From contig NZ_CCBB010000001.1 in the NCBI RefSeq assembly GCF_000613185.1, positions 2,418,001 to 2,482,000 on the forward strand: a stretch of 64,000 bases of DNA. The letters are read 5' to 3'. The notes under the pieces were generated by a model, which saw only the letters and a list, made by a program, of their open reading frames with translations, ran no database searches and was not told the origin of the DNA. The translations under genes and the position numbers were made by a program. Within the stretch, counting starts at the first letter, position 1, and every line of letters starts with the position of its first letter. The stretch comes from Mycolicibacterium cosmeticum (GTDB taxonomy: Bacteria; Actinomycetota; Actinomycetes; Mycobacteriales; Mycobacteriaceae). Shown here piece after piece: positions 27,748 to 36,366 of this stretch.

Positions 27748-28134
27748 TCAGGCCGAGATGCGGCCCCGCTCGGCCAGCCGGCGCAACACGTCCTCGCCGA
27801 GACCGCGCAGGTCCTGCGGGGATGCGGACGCGATCAACGTCACCCCGTCGGCCACCTCGGCCGATTCGATATCGGCGATCAGACCGGCCAGGCCGTCGAC
27901 GGTGCCGGCGTAGCGCACGCCCGCCGTCCTGCCGTCCAGCGACGCATACGCCGCGCGCACGTCACCGGCGACCGCCACCTCGATATCGAGGATCACCGCG
28001 ACCCGCTCCGGCCCGCCGCGCAGCCGCGCCCTCGCCCGCCGGGCCTGACCCAGGTCCGAGGCCGCCACCCGCACCGCCGGTTCGGCACCGGAGGTCAATT
28101 CGCTCCACGCTTCGTCTGCCAGAAATAGCCGCAC
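27748..28134 (-). CDS. hypothetical protein with a luciferase-like-monooxygenase tail motif
   Basis: A 128-residue protein that I cannot assign. The segment DGLAGLIADIESAEVADGVTL and the end SPQDLRGLGEDVLRRLAERG resemble the C-terminal helix-strand-helix of flavin-dependent luciferase-like monooxygenases, but the TIM-barrel body is absent, so this would be a stand-alone fragment or a reduced relative. The N-terminus VRLFLADEAWSEL has no signal peptide or membrane segment. The start is the GTG at 28134. It is transcribed away from the large synthetase gene, 121 bases apart, and toward the aldehyde dehydrogenase promoter. Confidence 0.55.
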   Translation of the reverse strand: MRLFLADEAWSELTSGAEPAVRVAASDLGQARRARARLRGGPERVAVILDIEVAVAGDVRAAYASLDGRTAGVRYAGTVDGLAGLIADIESAEVADGVTLIASASPQDLRGLGEDVLRRLAERGRISA

Positions 28135-28243
28135 GGCGCCACGCTAGACGCGGGACGCGCGTGTGCACATGGTTGCGATCAGCGAGACCGAATGGGAATG
28201 GGCCCGGCCCGTGCGCCGTCACCGGCCCGTCACCGACGCTTAG

Positions 28244-28255
28244 TAGTTTGTACGG
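28244..28255 (+). promoter_or_regulatory. leaderless-type -10 of the Pls/PosA synthetase operon
   Basis: TAGTTT at 28244-28249, six bases, then the GTG start at 28256. It is expected to drive the synthetase, the M1 peptidase and possibly the three following genes. Confidence 0.55.
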
Positions 28256-31200
28256 GTGACAGCGGAACCGGTCCCGGTGATTCCCCCTCAGTACCTCTTG
28301 TCGTCCTCGGCACCGGAGCCCCGCACGCTGATCGACATCCTCTACGACACCGCGCGCCGCCACCCCGACGCCCCCGCCATCGACGACGGCGAGATCCAGC
28401 TGACCTACGCCGAGCTGATCGGCGATATCGAGGAGAGCGTGGCCTGGCTGGCCGCCCGCGGCATCGGCCGCGGCGACCGGATCGGCATCCGGATGCCCTC
28501 GGGCAGCTATGCCCTCTACACCGCCATCCTGGCCACCCTGGCCAGCGGTGCCGCCTACGTCCCGGTGGACGCCGACGACCCCGACGAGCGCGCCGCCCTG
28601 GTGTTCGGCGAGGCCGACGTGGTCGCGGTGATCACCGAGAAAGGCCTGGTGCGCGGGCCCGGGTCGTCGCGCGGCTGGCGCGCCGCGGCCCCGCTGACCA
28701 GGGACGACGCCTGGATCATCTTCACCTCCGGCTCGACCGGCACCCCCAAGGGGGTGGCGGTGACGCACCGCAACGCGGCGGCGTTCGTCGACGCCGAGGC
28801 GCGGATGTTCCTGCAGTCCAATCCGCTGGGGCCCGGGGACCGGGTGCTGGCCGGGTTGTCGGTGGCCTTCGACGCCTCGTGTGAGGAGATGTGGCTGGCC
28901 TGGCGGCACGGCGCCTGCCTGGTACCGGCGCCGCGGTCGCTGGTGCGCAGCGGCATGGACCTGGGGCCGTGGCTGGTGTCCCGCGACATCACGGTCGTCT
29001 CGACGGTCCCCACGCTGGCCGCGCTGTGGCCGGCCGAGGCCCTGGAGGCGGTCCGGCTGCTGATCTTCGGGGGCGAGGCGTGCCCACCTGAGCTGGCCGA
29101 GCGGCTGGCGGTCGACGGCCGCGAGGTGTGGAACACCTACGGCCCCACCGAGGCCACCGTCGTCGCCTGCGCAGCACCGCTGGACGGGAAGGGTCCCGTC
29201 AGCATCGGGCTGCCGCTGCCCGGCTGGGACCTGGTGGTCGTCGACAAGGACGGCGCCCCGGTCGGTTACGGCGACGTCGGCGAACTGGTGATCGGCGGGG
29301 TGGGCCTGGCCCGCTACCTGGACCCGGACAAGGACGCCGAGAAATACGCGCCGATGCCCACCCTCGGCTGGGACCGGGCGTACCGCAGCGGCGACCTGGT
29401 CCGGCTGGAAGCCGACGGCCTGTACTTCCAGGGCCGCGCCGACGATCAGGTCAAGGTGGGCGGTCGCCGGATCGAACTCGGTGAGGTCGACGCCGCCCTG
29501 GTGCATCTGCCCGGCGTCAGCGGCGGTGCGGCGGCGGTCCGCAAAACCGCCAGCGGCACCCCCCTGCTGGTCGGTTATATCGCCAGCGCCGACCCGGCGT
29601 TCGACCTGGCCGCCGCGCGCACCGCACTGGCCGCCGCACTGCCCGCGGCGCTGGTGCCCCGGCTGGTGCTGCTCGACGAACTGCCCACCCGCACCTCGGG
29701 CAAGGTCGACCGCAACGCGCTGCCCTGGCCACCGCCCGGCGCCGCCGCCGAGGACGAACCCGATCTGGGCACCGGCACCACCGGCTGGCTGGCCGGGCTG
29801 TGGCGCGACGTGCTGGGCGCGACGATCGACGGGCCGGAGGCCGATTTCTTCGCACTCGGCGGTGGATCGCTGTCGGCCGCCCAGCTGGTGACCGCGGTGC
29901 GGGCCCGCTACCCGCAGGTGACCGTCGCCGACCTCTATGACCATCCCCGGCTGGGTTCGCTGGCCGGCTATCTCGACGAGTTGGCTCCCCCGCCGCAGGT
30001 GCAGACCCGCACTGTGGCGCCCACCCCGCTGCTCACCCAGCTCGCCCAGGTGGTGCTGTCGGTTCCGCTGGCCACCCTCAGCGCCCTGCAGTGGGTGGTG
30101 TGGCTGGCCGTGCTCGACAACATCGCCGCCGCGACGCACCTGGTGCCCTGGGCCGTACACCTGAACTGGTGGATCGTCCTGGCCGGTTTCCTGATCTTCA
30201 TCACCCCGCTGGGCCGGATGGGTATCGCGGTGCTGGGGGCCCGCACCCTGCTGTCGAATCTGCAGCCGGGCACCTACCGGCGCGGCGGATCCGAGCACCT
30301 GCGGGTGTGGTTCGCCGAACGGCTCGCCGACGCCAGCGGCGCGGAGAATCAGGCCGGCGCCCCGTGGCTGGTGTATTACGCGCGTGCCCTTGGCAATTCG
30401 GTTGGCAAAGGCGTCGACCTGCATTCGGCGCCGCCAGTCACGGGCATGCTCACCATCGGGCACCGCGCTTCGATCGAACCCGAGGTCGATCTCACCGGAC
30501 ACTGGATCGACGGTGACCTGTTCCACGTCGGGCCGATCAGCGTCGGCAACGACGCCACCATCGGCGCGCGCACCACCCTGTTCCCCGGCGCCGGCGTCGG
30601 GAAGAACGCCGACGTGGCGCCGGGTTCCGGTGTGGTCGGCAAGGTGAAGAACGGGCAGTACTGGAAGGGCTCGCCCGCGGCGAAATCCGGCAAGGCCCGC
30701 CACCCCTGGCCCGACGAACGGCCGCCGCGTTCCACGGTGTGGATGGCCGTCTACGCGGTGACCTCGATGTTGTTGGGGGCCTTGCCCTTGGCGGGTGTCG
30801 CGGCGGGGCTGGCCGTGCTGGCCTGGGCGGTCCGCGGCACCTCCACACCCACCGCGGCGATCGTGCCGGCGCTGCTCTGGACGCCGGTGGCCGCACTGGC
30901 GGCGATGGCCGCCTACGCCGCACTGACCGTCGTCGGGGTGCGGGTGCTCTCGATCGGCCTGACCGAGGGCTACCACCCGGTGCGCAGCCGGGTGGGCTGG
31001 CAACTGTGGGCCACCGAGCGCCTGATGGACGCCGCCCGCAACTACCTGTTCCCGATCTACGCCAGCCTGCTGACGCCGTGGTGGTTACGGGTGCTGGGCG
31101 CCAAGGTCGGCAAGGGCACCGAGATCTCGACGGCCCTGCTGACCCCGAAATTCACCGTCGTCGAGGACGGCGCCTTCCTGGCCGACGACACCATGGTCGC

Positions 31201-32140
31201 CTCCTACGAGTTGGGCGGCGGCTGGATCCACGTCGCGCGGGCCACCATCGGCAAGCGCGCGTTCCTGGGTAACTCCGGCATCACTCAGCCCGGGCGCCGA
31301 GTGCCCGACGACGGTCTGGTGGCCGTGCTGTCCGCCGCGCCGCACAAGGCCAAGGCCGGCTCGTCATGGCTGGGCAGTCCGCCGATCCGGTTGCGCCGCA
31401 ACCCCACCGACGCGGACGCAATGCGCACCTTCCACCCGTCGGCACGGTTGAAGATCATGCGTTCGGTGGTCGAGACCTGCCGCATCATCCCGGTCATCGT
31501 GACGTTCGCGATCGGGGTGGCGGTACTCGGCGCGCTGCAGGCGCTGGCCGGTGCCTACGGGTTCGGCGTCGCCGCGCTGGCCGGCGGCCTGGTGCTGCTG
31601 ATCGCCGGGGCGGTCGCCGGTGGTATCGCGGTGATCGCCAAATGGCTTGTGATCGGCCGCATCCGGGCCGTCGAGCATCCGCTGTGGTCGTCGTTCGTGT
31701 GGCGCAACGAGGTGTCGGACACCTTCGTGGAGACGGTCGCGGCGCCCTGGTTCGCGCGGGCGGCCACCGGCACACCGGTGATGAACATCTGGTTGCGCGG
31801 GCTCGGCGCAAAGATCGGCCGCGGGGTGTGGTGCGAAACGTACTGGCTGCCCGAGGCCGACCTGGTGCGCCTGGACACCGGCAGCACCGTCAACCGCGGC
31901 TGTGTCGTGCAGACGCACCTGTTCCACGACAGGATCATGCGGATGGACACCGTGATCCTGGATGCCGGCGCCACCCTGGGGCCGCATTGCGTGGCACTGC
32001 CGGCCAGCCGGATCGGTGCGGGCGCCACCGTCGGCCCGGCATCGCTGGTGATGCGCGGTGACGAGGTTCCGGCGTCCACCCGCTGGCAGGGCAATCCGAT
32101 CGCGGTGTGGGATCCCTCGCGCAAGAAGAAGAACGGATGA
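28256..32140 (+). CDS. Pls/PosA-family single-module peptide synthetase
   Basis: A 1294-residue membrane-bound, NRPS-like enzyme. Residues about 20-500 are an adenylation domain (FTSGSTGTPKGVAVTH, NTYGPTEATV, YRSGDLVRLEADG, GGRRIELGEVD, TRTSGKVDRNALP). A thiolation domain follows, with its phosphopantetheine serine at Ser538 (LGGGSLSAAQ). There is no condensation or thioesterase domain; instead three repeats of hydrophobic helices plus a hexapeptide (left-handed beta-helix) domain occupy about 590-1290, ending with TVGPASLVMRG. This is the layout of poly-lysine-type synthetases. The pocket residues D206, A207, E210, S249, I270, G272, T294, V302, V303 and K483 suggest a basic amino acid, probably lysine. 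The next gene overlaps its stop. Confidence 0.88.
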   Translation: MTAEPVPVIPPQYLLSSSAPEPRTLIDILYDTARRHPDAPAIDDGEIQLTYAELIGDIEESVAWLAARGIGRGDRIGIRMPSGSYALYTAILATLASGAAYVPVDADDPDERAALVFGEADVVAVITEKGLVRGPGSSRGWRAAAPLTRDDAWIIFTSGSTGTPKGVAVTHRNAAAFVDAEARMFLQSNPLGPGDRVLAGLSVAFDASCEEMWLAWRHGACLVPAPRSLVRSGMDLGPWLVSRDITVVSTVPTLAALWPAEALEAVRLLIFGGEACPPELAERLAVDGREVWNTYGPTEATVVACAAPLDGKGPVSIGLPLPGWDLVVVDKDGAPVGYGDVGELVIGGVGLARYLDPDKDAEKYAPMPTLGWDRAYRSGDLVRLEADGLYFQGRADDQVKVGGRRIELGEVDAALVHLPGVSGGAAAVRKTASGTPLLVGYIASADPAFDLAAARTALAAALPAALVPRLVLLDELPTRTSGKVDRNALPWPPPGAAAEDEPDLGTGTTGWLAGLWRDVLGATIDGPEADFFALGGGSLSAAQLVTAVRARYPQVTVADLYDHPRLGSLAGYLDELAPPPQVQTRTVAPTPLLTQLAQVVLSVPLATLSALQWVVWLAVLDNIAAATHLVPWAVHLNWWIVLAGFLIFITPLGRMGIAVLGARTLLSNLQPGTYRRGGSEHLRVWFAERLADASGAENQAGAPWLVYYARALGNSVGKGVDLHSAPPVTGMLTIGHRASIEPEVDLTGHWIDGDLFHVGPISVGNDATIGARTTLFPGAGVGKNADVAPGSGVVGKVKNGQYWKGSPAAKSGKARHPWPDERPPRSTVWMAVYAVTSMLLGALPLAGVAAGLAVLAWAVRGTSTPTAAIVPALLWTPVAALAAMAAYAALTVVGVRVLSIGLTEGYHPVRSRVGWQLWATERLMDAARNYLFPIYASLLTPWWLRVLGAKVGKGTEISTALLTPKFTVVEDGAFLADDTMVASYELGGGWIHVARATIGKRAFLGNSGITQPGRRVPDDGLVAVLSAAPHKAKAGSSWLGSPPIRLRRNPTDADAMRTFHPSARLKIMRSVVETCRIIPVIVTFAIGVAVLGALQALAGAYGFGVAALAGGLVLLIAGAVAGGIAVIAKWLVIGRIRAVEHPLWSSFVWRNEVSDTFVETVAAPWFARAATGTPVMNIWLRGLGAKIGRGVWCETYWLPEADLVRLDTGSTVNRGCVVQTHLFHDRIMRMDTVILDAGATLGPHCVALPASRIGAGATVGPASLVMRGDEVPASTRWQGNPIAVWDPSRKKKNG

Positions 32141-33492
32141 GGGCGAACGCCAGGAAGGCCGCGAAGAAGACGGCGGGGGCGGCCGCTTCCAGTCCGCCGG
32201 TCATCGATCCGTACCTTCCGGGCAACGGCAACTTCGGGTACCGGGTGTCGCGTTACGAACTGGACCTGGAGTACAAGGTGTCCAGCAACCGGCTCACCGG
32301 GTCGGCCACCATCACCGCGGTGACATTGGCCGAGCTGCGCACCTTCACCCTCGACCTGGCCGACGCGCTGAGCGTGACGAAGGTCGGCGTCAACGGGCGC
32401 CGGCCCGACCAGTTCCGATGTTCGAACGGCAAGTTGCACATCACGCTGCCCGCCAAACTGCCCGCCGGCGCGGCGATGACCATCACCGTCCGCTACGGCG
32501 GGAACCCTCGTCCCATCCGAAGTGTCTGGGGCGAGGTGGGTTTCGAGGAACTCACCAACGGTGCATTGGTGGCCGGCCAGCCCAACGGGGCGGCGTCCTG
32601 GTTCCCGTGTGACGACCATCCGGCCGCCAAGGCGAGCTTCCGCATCAAGATCGCCACCGACAACCCCTACTATGCGATCGCCAACGGCGACTTGGTGTCC
32701 CGGCAGAACCGGGCCAGCCTGAACATCTGGACCTACGAGCTCGCCGAGCCGACCTCCACGTACCTGATCACCCTGCAGATCGGGATGTACGAACGGCTGC
32801 GGCTGCAGAAGAGCCCGGTGTCGATGTACGCGGTGCTACCGGACCGGTTGCGCCGCAACTTCGATCACGACTTCAGCCGTCAGCCGGAGATGATGAAGCT
32901 GTTCATCAGGCTGTTCGGCCCCTACCCGCTGGCCGACGGCTACACCGTCGTGGTCACCGACGATGATCTGGAAATACCCCTTGAGGCCCAAGGTCTTTCG
33001 ATCTTCGGTGCAAACCATTGTGATGGCAGGCGCAGCTGCGAGCGGTTGATCGCCCACGAGATGGCCCACCAGTGGTTCGGCAATTCGGTGACGGCCCGCC
33101 GCTGGCGTGATATCTGGCTGCACGAGGGATTCGCCTGTTACGCCGAGTGGTTGTGGTCCGAGGAGTCCGGCGGCCCCAGCGCCGACGAGCGGGCCCGCTC
33201 GTATCACAAACGCCTGCAGCACTCCCCGCAGAACCTGCTGTTGACCGATCCGGGGCCGGCCGACATGTTCGACGACCGCGTGTACAAACGGGGCGCGCTG
33301 ACGCTGCACGCCCTGCGGAAAGCCATCGGTGATGCCAGTTTCTTTGCGCTGCTGAAGGATTGGACGACGCGGTACCGGCACAGCACCGCGGTCACCGACG
33401 ACTTCACCGGGCTGGCCGCCAACCACGCCACCGTGTCCCTGCGCCCACTGTGGGATGCCTGGCTGTATTCGACGGCCGTGCCGGACCTGTGA
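32137..33492 (+). CDS. M1-family zinc metallopeptidase coupled to the synthetase
   Basis: A 451-residue gluzincin. The zinc site is HEMAHQW, with the third ligand Glu 18 residues on in DIWLHEGFACYAEW. The usual GxMEN substrate motif is replaced by a sequence reading IPLEAQGLSIFG. The N-terminal beta-sandwich and the catalytic domain are present, but the large C-terminal helical domain of PepN is missing. No signal peptide is seen, only a basic Ala/Lys-rich start. The ATG overlaps the TGA of the synthetase (ATGA), so the two are made together; trimming or degrading the synthetase product is a reasonable inference. A general aminopeptidase is the alternative. Confidence 0.87.
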   Translation: MRANARKAAKKTAGAAASSPPVIDPYLPGNGNFGYRVSRYELDLEYKVSSNRLTGSATITAVTLAELRTFTLDLADALSVTKVGVNGRRPDQFRCSNGKLHITLPAKLPAGAAMTITVRYGGNPRPIRSVWGEVGFEELTNGALVAGQPNGAASWFPCDDHPAAKASFRIKIATDNPYYAIANGDLVSRQNRASLNIWTYELAEPTSTYLITLQIGMYERLRLQKSPVSMYAVLPDRLRRNFDHDFSRQPEMMKLFIRLFGPYPLADGYTVVVTDDDLEIPLEAQGLSIFGANHCDGRRSCERLIAHEMAHQWFGNSVTARRWRDIWLHEGFACYAEWLWSEESGGPSADERARSYHKRLQHSPQNLLLTDPGPADMFDDRVYKRGALTLHALRKAIGDASFFALLKDWTTRYRHSTAVTDDFTGLAANHATVSLRPLWDAWLYSTAVPDL

Positions 33493-33499
33493 CGGTCGG

Positions 33500-34729
33500 A
33501 TGACGGAGGGGCCGGTCACGCGGAACAGCGTCGCCAGGGTGGGGGCGGCCACGGTGCTGTCCGCGCTGTGCGGCTACGCCGTGCTGTATCTGGCGGCCCG
33601 CAGTCTGGAACCGGCCGGGTTCTCCCTGTTCGGGGTGTTCTGGGGGGCGTTCGGTCTGGTGACCGGCGCCGCCTTCGGCCTGCTGCAGGAGGCCACCAGG
33701 GAGGTTCGGGCGGCCCGGCACACCGCCGTGCACACCGGTCCGCGCACCCACCCGATGCGGGTGGCGGCCGGGGTGGGTGTGGCGGCAGCCGTCGTCATCG
33801 CGGTGAGCGCACCGTTGTGGTCGGCGCATGTGTTCGTGCAGTCCAGGCTGCTGTCGGTGGTGCTGCTGAGTGTCGGGCTGGCCGGCTTCTGTCTGCACGC
33901 CACGCTGCTGGGCATGCTGGCCGGGGTGGACCGCTGGAGCCAGTACGGCGCCCTGATGGTGACCGACGCCGGCATCCGGGTGGTGGTCGCGGTGGCGAGC
34001 TTCCTGGCCGGGTGGGGGCTGACCGGCTATCTGTGGGCGACGGTCGCCGGCTCGGTGGCGTGGCTGATCCTGCTGTCGGCCTCACCGGCGAGCCGGGCCG
34101 CGGCGGGACTCGCGACACCGGGCGGGGTGCGCACCTTCCTGGCCGGCGCCACCCATTCGATCGCGGCCGCGGGCGCCAGCGCAATCCTGATCATGGGGTT
34201 TCCGGTGCTGCTGAAGGCCACCACCCCGCATCTGGGCGCCACCGGCGGGGTGGTGATCCTGGCCGTCACCCTGACCAGGGCACCGCTGCTGGTTCCGCTC
34301 ACCGCGTTGCAGGGCAACCTGATCGCCTACTTCGTCGACAAACCGCACGAGCGGATGCGTGCCCTGATCACCCCGGCGGTGGCGGTGGCCGGAATCGGGC
34401 TGCTCGGCGTGGTCGCGGCCGGGCTGGCCGGGCCGTGGCTGCTGCGCACCGCGTTCGGCCCCGACTACGTGGCCGGCGGGCCGCTGTTGGCCTGGCTGAC
34501 CGCCGGCGCGGTGGCCATCGCGTTGTTGACGCTGACCGGCGCGGCCACCGTGGCCGCCGCCCTGCAGCGCGCCTATGCGGCCGGTTGGGTCGGCGCCACG
34601 GTGGCCGCCGCCCTGCTGTTGCTGCTGCCGGTCGAGCTGGAGACCCGGACGGTGGTGGCGCTGTTGTGCGGCCCGGTGGTGGGAATCGCCGTGCACCTGA
34701 CCGCGCTGGCGCGGGCATCGGCATCCTGA
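33500..34729 (+). CDS. polysaccharide-flippase-like integral membrane protein (Rv3630-like)
   Basis: A 409-residue protein with about 12 hydrophobic helices and an N-terminus like O-antigen/teichoic-acid flippases (VARVGAATVLSALCGYAVLYLAARSLEPAGFSLFGVFWGAFGLV). It corresponds by position to Rv3630, next to ppgS. A role in flipping or exporting a polyprenyl-linked sugar, such as the product of the next gene, is inferred from family and context. It starts at the ATG at 33500, only eight bases after the M1 peptidase, so it may be co-transcribed with the synthetase. Confidence 0.75.
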   Translation: MTEGPVTRNSVARVGAATVLSALCGYAVLYLAARSLEPAGFSLFGVFWGAFGLVTGAAFGLLQEATREVRAARHTAVHTGPRTHPMRVAAGVGVAAAVVIAVSAPLWSAHVFVQSRLLSVVLLSVGLAGFCLHATLLGMLAGVDRWSQYGALMVTDAGIRVVVAVASFLAGWGLTGYLWATVAGSVAWLILLSASPASRAAAGLATPGGVRTFLAGATHSIAAAGASAILIMGFPVLLKATTPHLGATGGVVILAVTLTRAPLLVPLTALQGNLIAYFVDKPHERMRALITPAVAVAGIGLLGVVAAGLAGPWLLRTAFGPDYVAGGPLLAWLTAGAVAIALLTLTGAATVAAALQRAYAAGWVGATVAAALLLLLPVELETRTVVALLCGPVVGIAVHLTALARASAS

Positions 34730-34741
34730 GCTTGTAGTCTG

Positions 34742-35449
34742 GTGCGCATCGATACCCCGTACCAGGACGTTTGGATCATCGTCCCCGCCTTCAACGAAGC
34801 GAGCGTCATCGCCGACGTCGTCGCCGATCTGCGCACCACCTTTCCCAACGTGGTGTGTGTCGACGACGGCAGCCGGGACGGTACCGCCGAGGCCGCGCAC
34901 GCCGCCGGCGCGCACCTGGTGCGCCATCCGGTCAACCTCGGCCAGGGCGCGGCCATCCAGACCGGCGTGGAGTACGCCCGGTCACGGCCCGGCGCGGCGG
35001 TGTTCGTCACGTTCGACGCCGACGGGCAGCACCGGGTCAAGGACGTGATCCGGATGATCGACCGGCTGGCGCCCGGCCGGCCCGACGAGGTCGACCTGGT
35101 GATCGGCACCCGGTTCGGCGGTACGGTCACCCACACCCCGCCGCTGAAACGGATCATCCTGCGGGTGGCGGCCGTCGTCAGCCCGCACAGCCGCAGCCTG
35201 GGCCTGACCGACGCGCACAACGGGCTGCGGGTGTTCAACAAGAAGGTCGCCGACGAACTCAACATCACCATGAACGGGATGTCGCATGCCGGTGAGTTCA
35301 TCGCGCTGGCGGTCGAAAACCGTTGGCGGGTGGCCGAAGAACCGGTCGAGATCCTCTACACCGACTATTCGAAGTCCAAGGGCCAGCCGCTGCTCAACGG
35401 GGTCAACATCTTGTTCGACGGCTTGCTGCGCGGAAGGATGCCGCGATGA
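34742..35449 (+). CDS. ppgS: polyprenyl-phospho-N-acetylgalactosaminyl synthase (PpgS), GT2
   Basis: A 235-residue family 2 glycosyltransferase with an IIVPAFNEASVIADVV start, the nucleotide-binding VDDGSRDGT and the catalytic DxD-type FDADGQH. By synteny and sequence it is the ortholog of Rv3631, reported to make polyprenyl-phosphate-GalNAc, the donor for galactosamine decoration of arabinogalactan. The DUF2304 gene that follows overlaps it by four bases, as Rv3632 does with Rv3631. The GTG at 34742 is 12 bases after the flippase-like gene. Confidence 0.88.
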   Translation: MRIDTPYQDVWIIVPAFNEASVIADVVADLRTTFPNVVCVDDGSRDGTAEAAHAAGAHLVRHPVNLGQGAAIQTGVEYARSRPGAAVFVTFDADGQHRVKDVIRMIDRLAPGRPDEVDLVIGTRFGGTVTHTPPLKRIILRVAAVVSPHSRSLGLTDAHNGLRVFNKKVADELNITMNGMSHAGEFIALAVENRWRVAEEPVEILYTDYSKSKGQPLLNGVNILFDGLLRGRMPR

Positions 35450-35787
35450 ACTGGATCCAGGTGCTGCTGATCGCCTCGATCATCACCCTGCTGGTGTACC
35501 TGCTGCGGTCCCGGCGCAGCGCCCAGGCCAAGGCGTGGGTGAAGCTGGGCTATCTGCTGTTCGTCATCGCCGCCATCTACGCGATCGTGCGGCCCGACGA
35601 CACCACCGTGGTGGCCAACTGGCTCGGCGTGAAACGCGGCGCCGACCTGCTGGAGTACGCCCTGATCATCGCGTTCCTGTTCACCACCATGAGCACCTAC
35701 ATGCGGTTCAAGGACCTGGAGCTGCGGTACGCTCGGCTGGCGCGGGCCGTGGCGTTGGAGGGAGCCCGCGCCCCCGAAGATCAGTAG
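35446..35787 (+). CDS. DUF2304 small membrane protein (Rv3632-like, PpgS partner)
   Basis: A 113-residue protein with three hydrophobic helices (about 4-19, 37-50, 70-87) and a polar C-terminus. DUF2304 proteins are typically encoded beside family 2 glycosyltransferases; the mycobacterial ortholog is reported to boost PpgS activity. The start ATG overlaps the ppgS stop (ATGA), and the end overlaps the convergent TetR gene by a few bases. Confidence 0.87.
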   Translation: MNWIQVLLIASIITLLVYLLRSRRSAQAKAWVKLGYLLFVIAAIYAIVRPDDTTVVANWLGVKRGADLLEYALIIAFLFTTMSTYMRFKDLELRYARLARAVALEGARAPEDQ

Positions 35788-36365
35788 CCGCCCAGCAGCT
35801 TGGTCAGCAGGGCGATCTTGCGGGCCTCCAGCTCCGGGTCGGGCAGCACCGGGCGCAGCATGGCCGCACCGTCGAAGGTGTTGGTGAGCAGCGCGGTGAC
35901 GACAGCGCGGCCCTCGGCCGGGAACTGTTCGGCGGCGGGTGCCGAGCTTGCCGCCTCGACGATCTTGGCGCGGTATTCGGTGAGGACGTCGGCCAGGGTG
36001 GCACGCAGCTTGTCGTCGGTGCGGGCCGCGATCATCAATTCGTAGAGCACGGCGTTGGTGTCGTTGCCGGTGACGTCGCGCAGCACGGTCAGCACGGCGG
36101 GCAGCGGCGGTTCCCCGGTGGGGATCTCGGCGACCCGCTTGCTGAACAGTTCCAGCTGGCGGCGCAGCACCTCGTAGGCGGTGGCGGCCATGAAGTCCCC
36201 GATGGTCGGGTAGTGCCGGAACAGCGCCCCCACCGACAGCCCGGCCCGTTTGCAGATGACCGCGGCCGACGCTCTGGCGTAACCGATCTCGATGATCGTC
36301 TCGATGCTGGCGTCGAGCAATCGGGCGACGGTCTGCTCGCGTCGCTGCTGCTGGGTGCGGGCCAT
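35781..36365 (-). CDS. TetR-family transcriptional regulator
   Basis: 194 residues with a TetR helix-turn-helix at about 12-58 (VARLLDASIETIIEIGYARASAAVICKRAGLSVGALFRHYP) and a C-terminal domain with a TetR_C-type pattern. It starts one base after the deacylase stop, so the two form an operon and the regulator probably controls its own promoter upstream of the deacylase, where a GAGCGCTC palindrome lies. Confidence 0.9.
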   Translation of the reverse strand: MARTQQQRREQTVARLLDASIETIIEIGYARASAAVICKRAGLSVGALFRHYPTIGDFMAATAYEVLRRQLELFSKRVAEIPTGEPPLPAVLTVLRDVTGNDTNAVLYELMIAARTDDKLRATLADVLTEYRAKIVEAASSAPAAEQFPAEGRAVVTALLTNTFDGAAMLRPVLPDPELEARKIALLTKLLGGY

Positions 36366-36366
36366 C

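Noticed and set aside
27962..31003. A 1013-codon minus-strand open frame opposite the synthetase gene
   Set aside because: Its product is Arg/Gly/His/Gln-rich with no domain, and it lies antisense to a clear adenylation-thiolation gene; long antisense frames are expected in GC-rich DNA.
34735..34741. Leaderless promoter for ppgS
   Set aside because: TAGTCT is only one base from the GTG, too close for transcription to start at the codon; read-through from the upstream gene is more likely.
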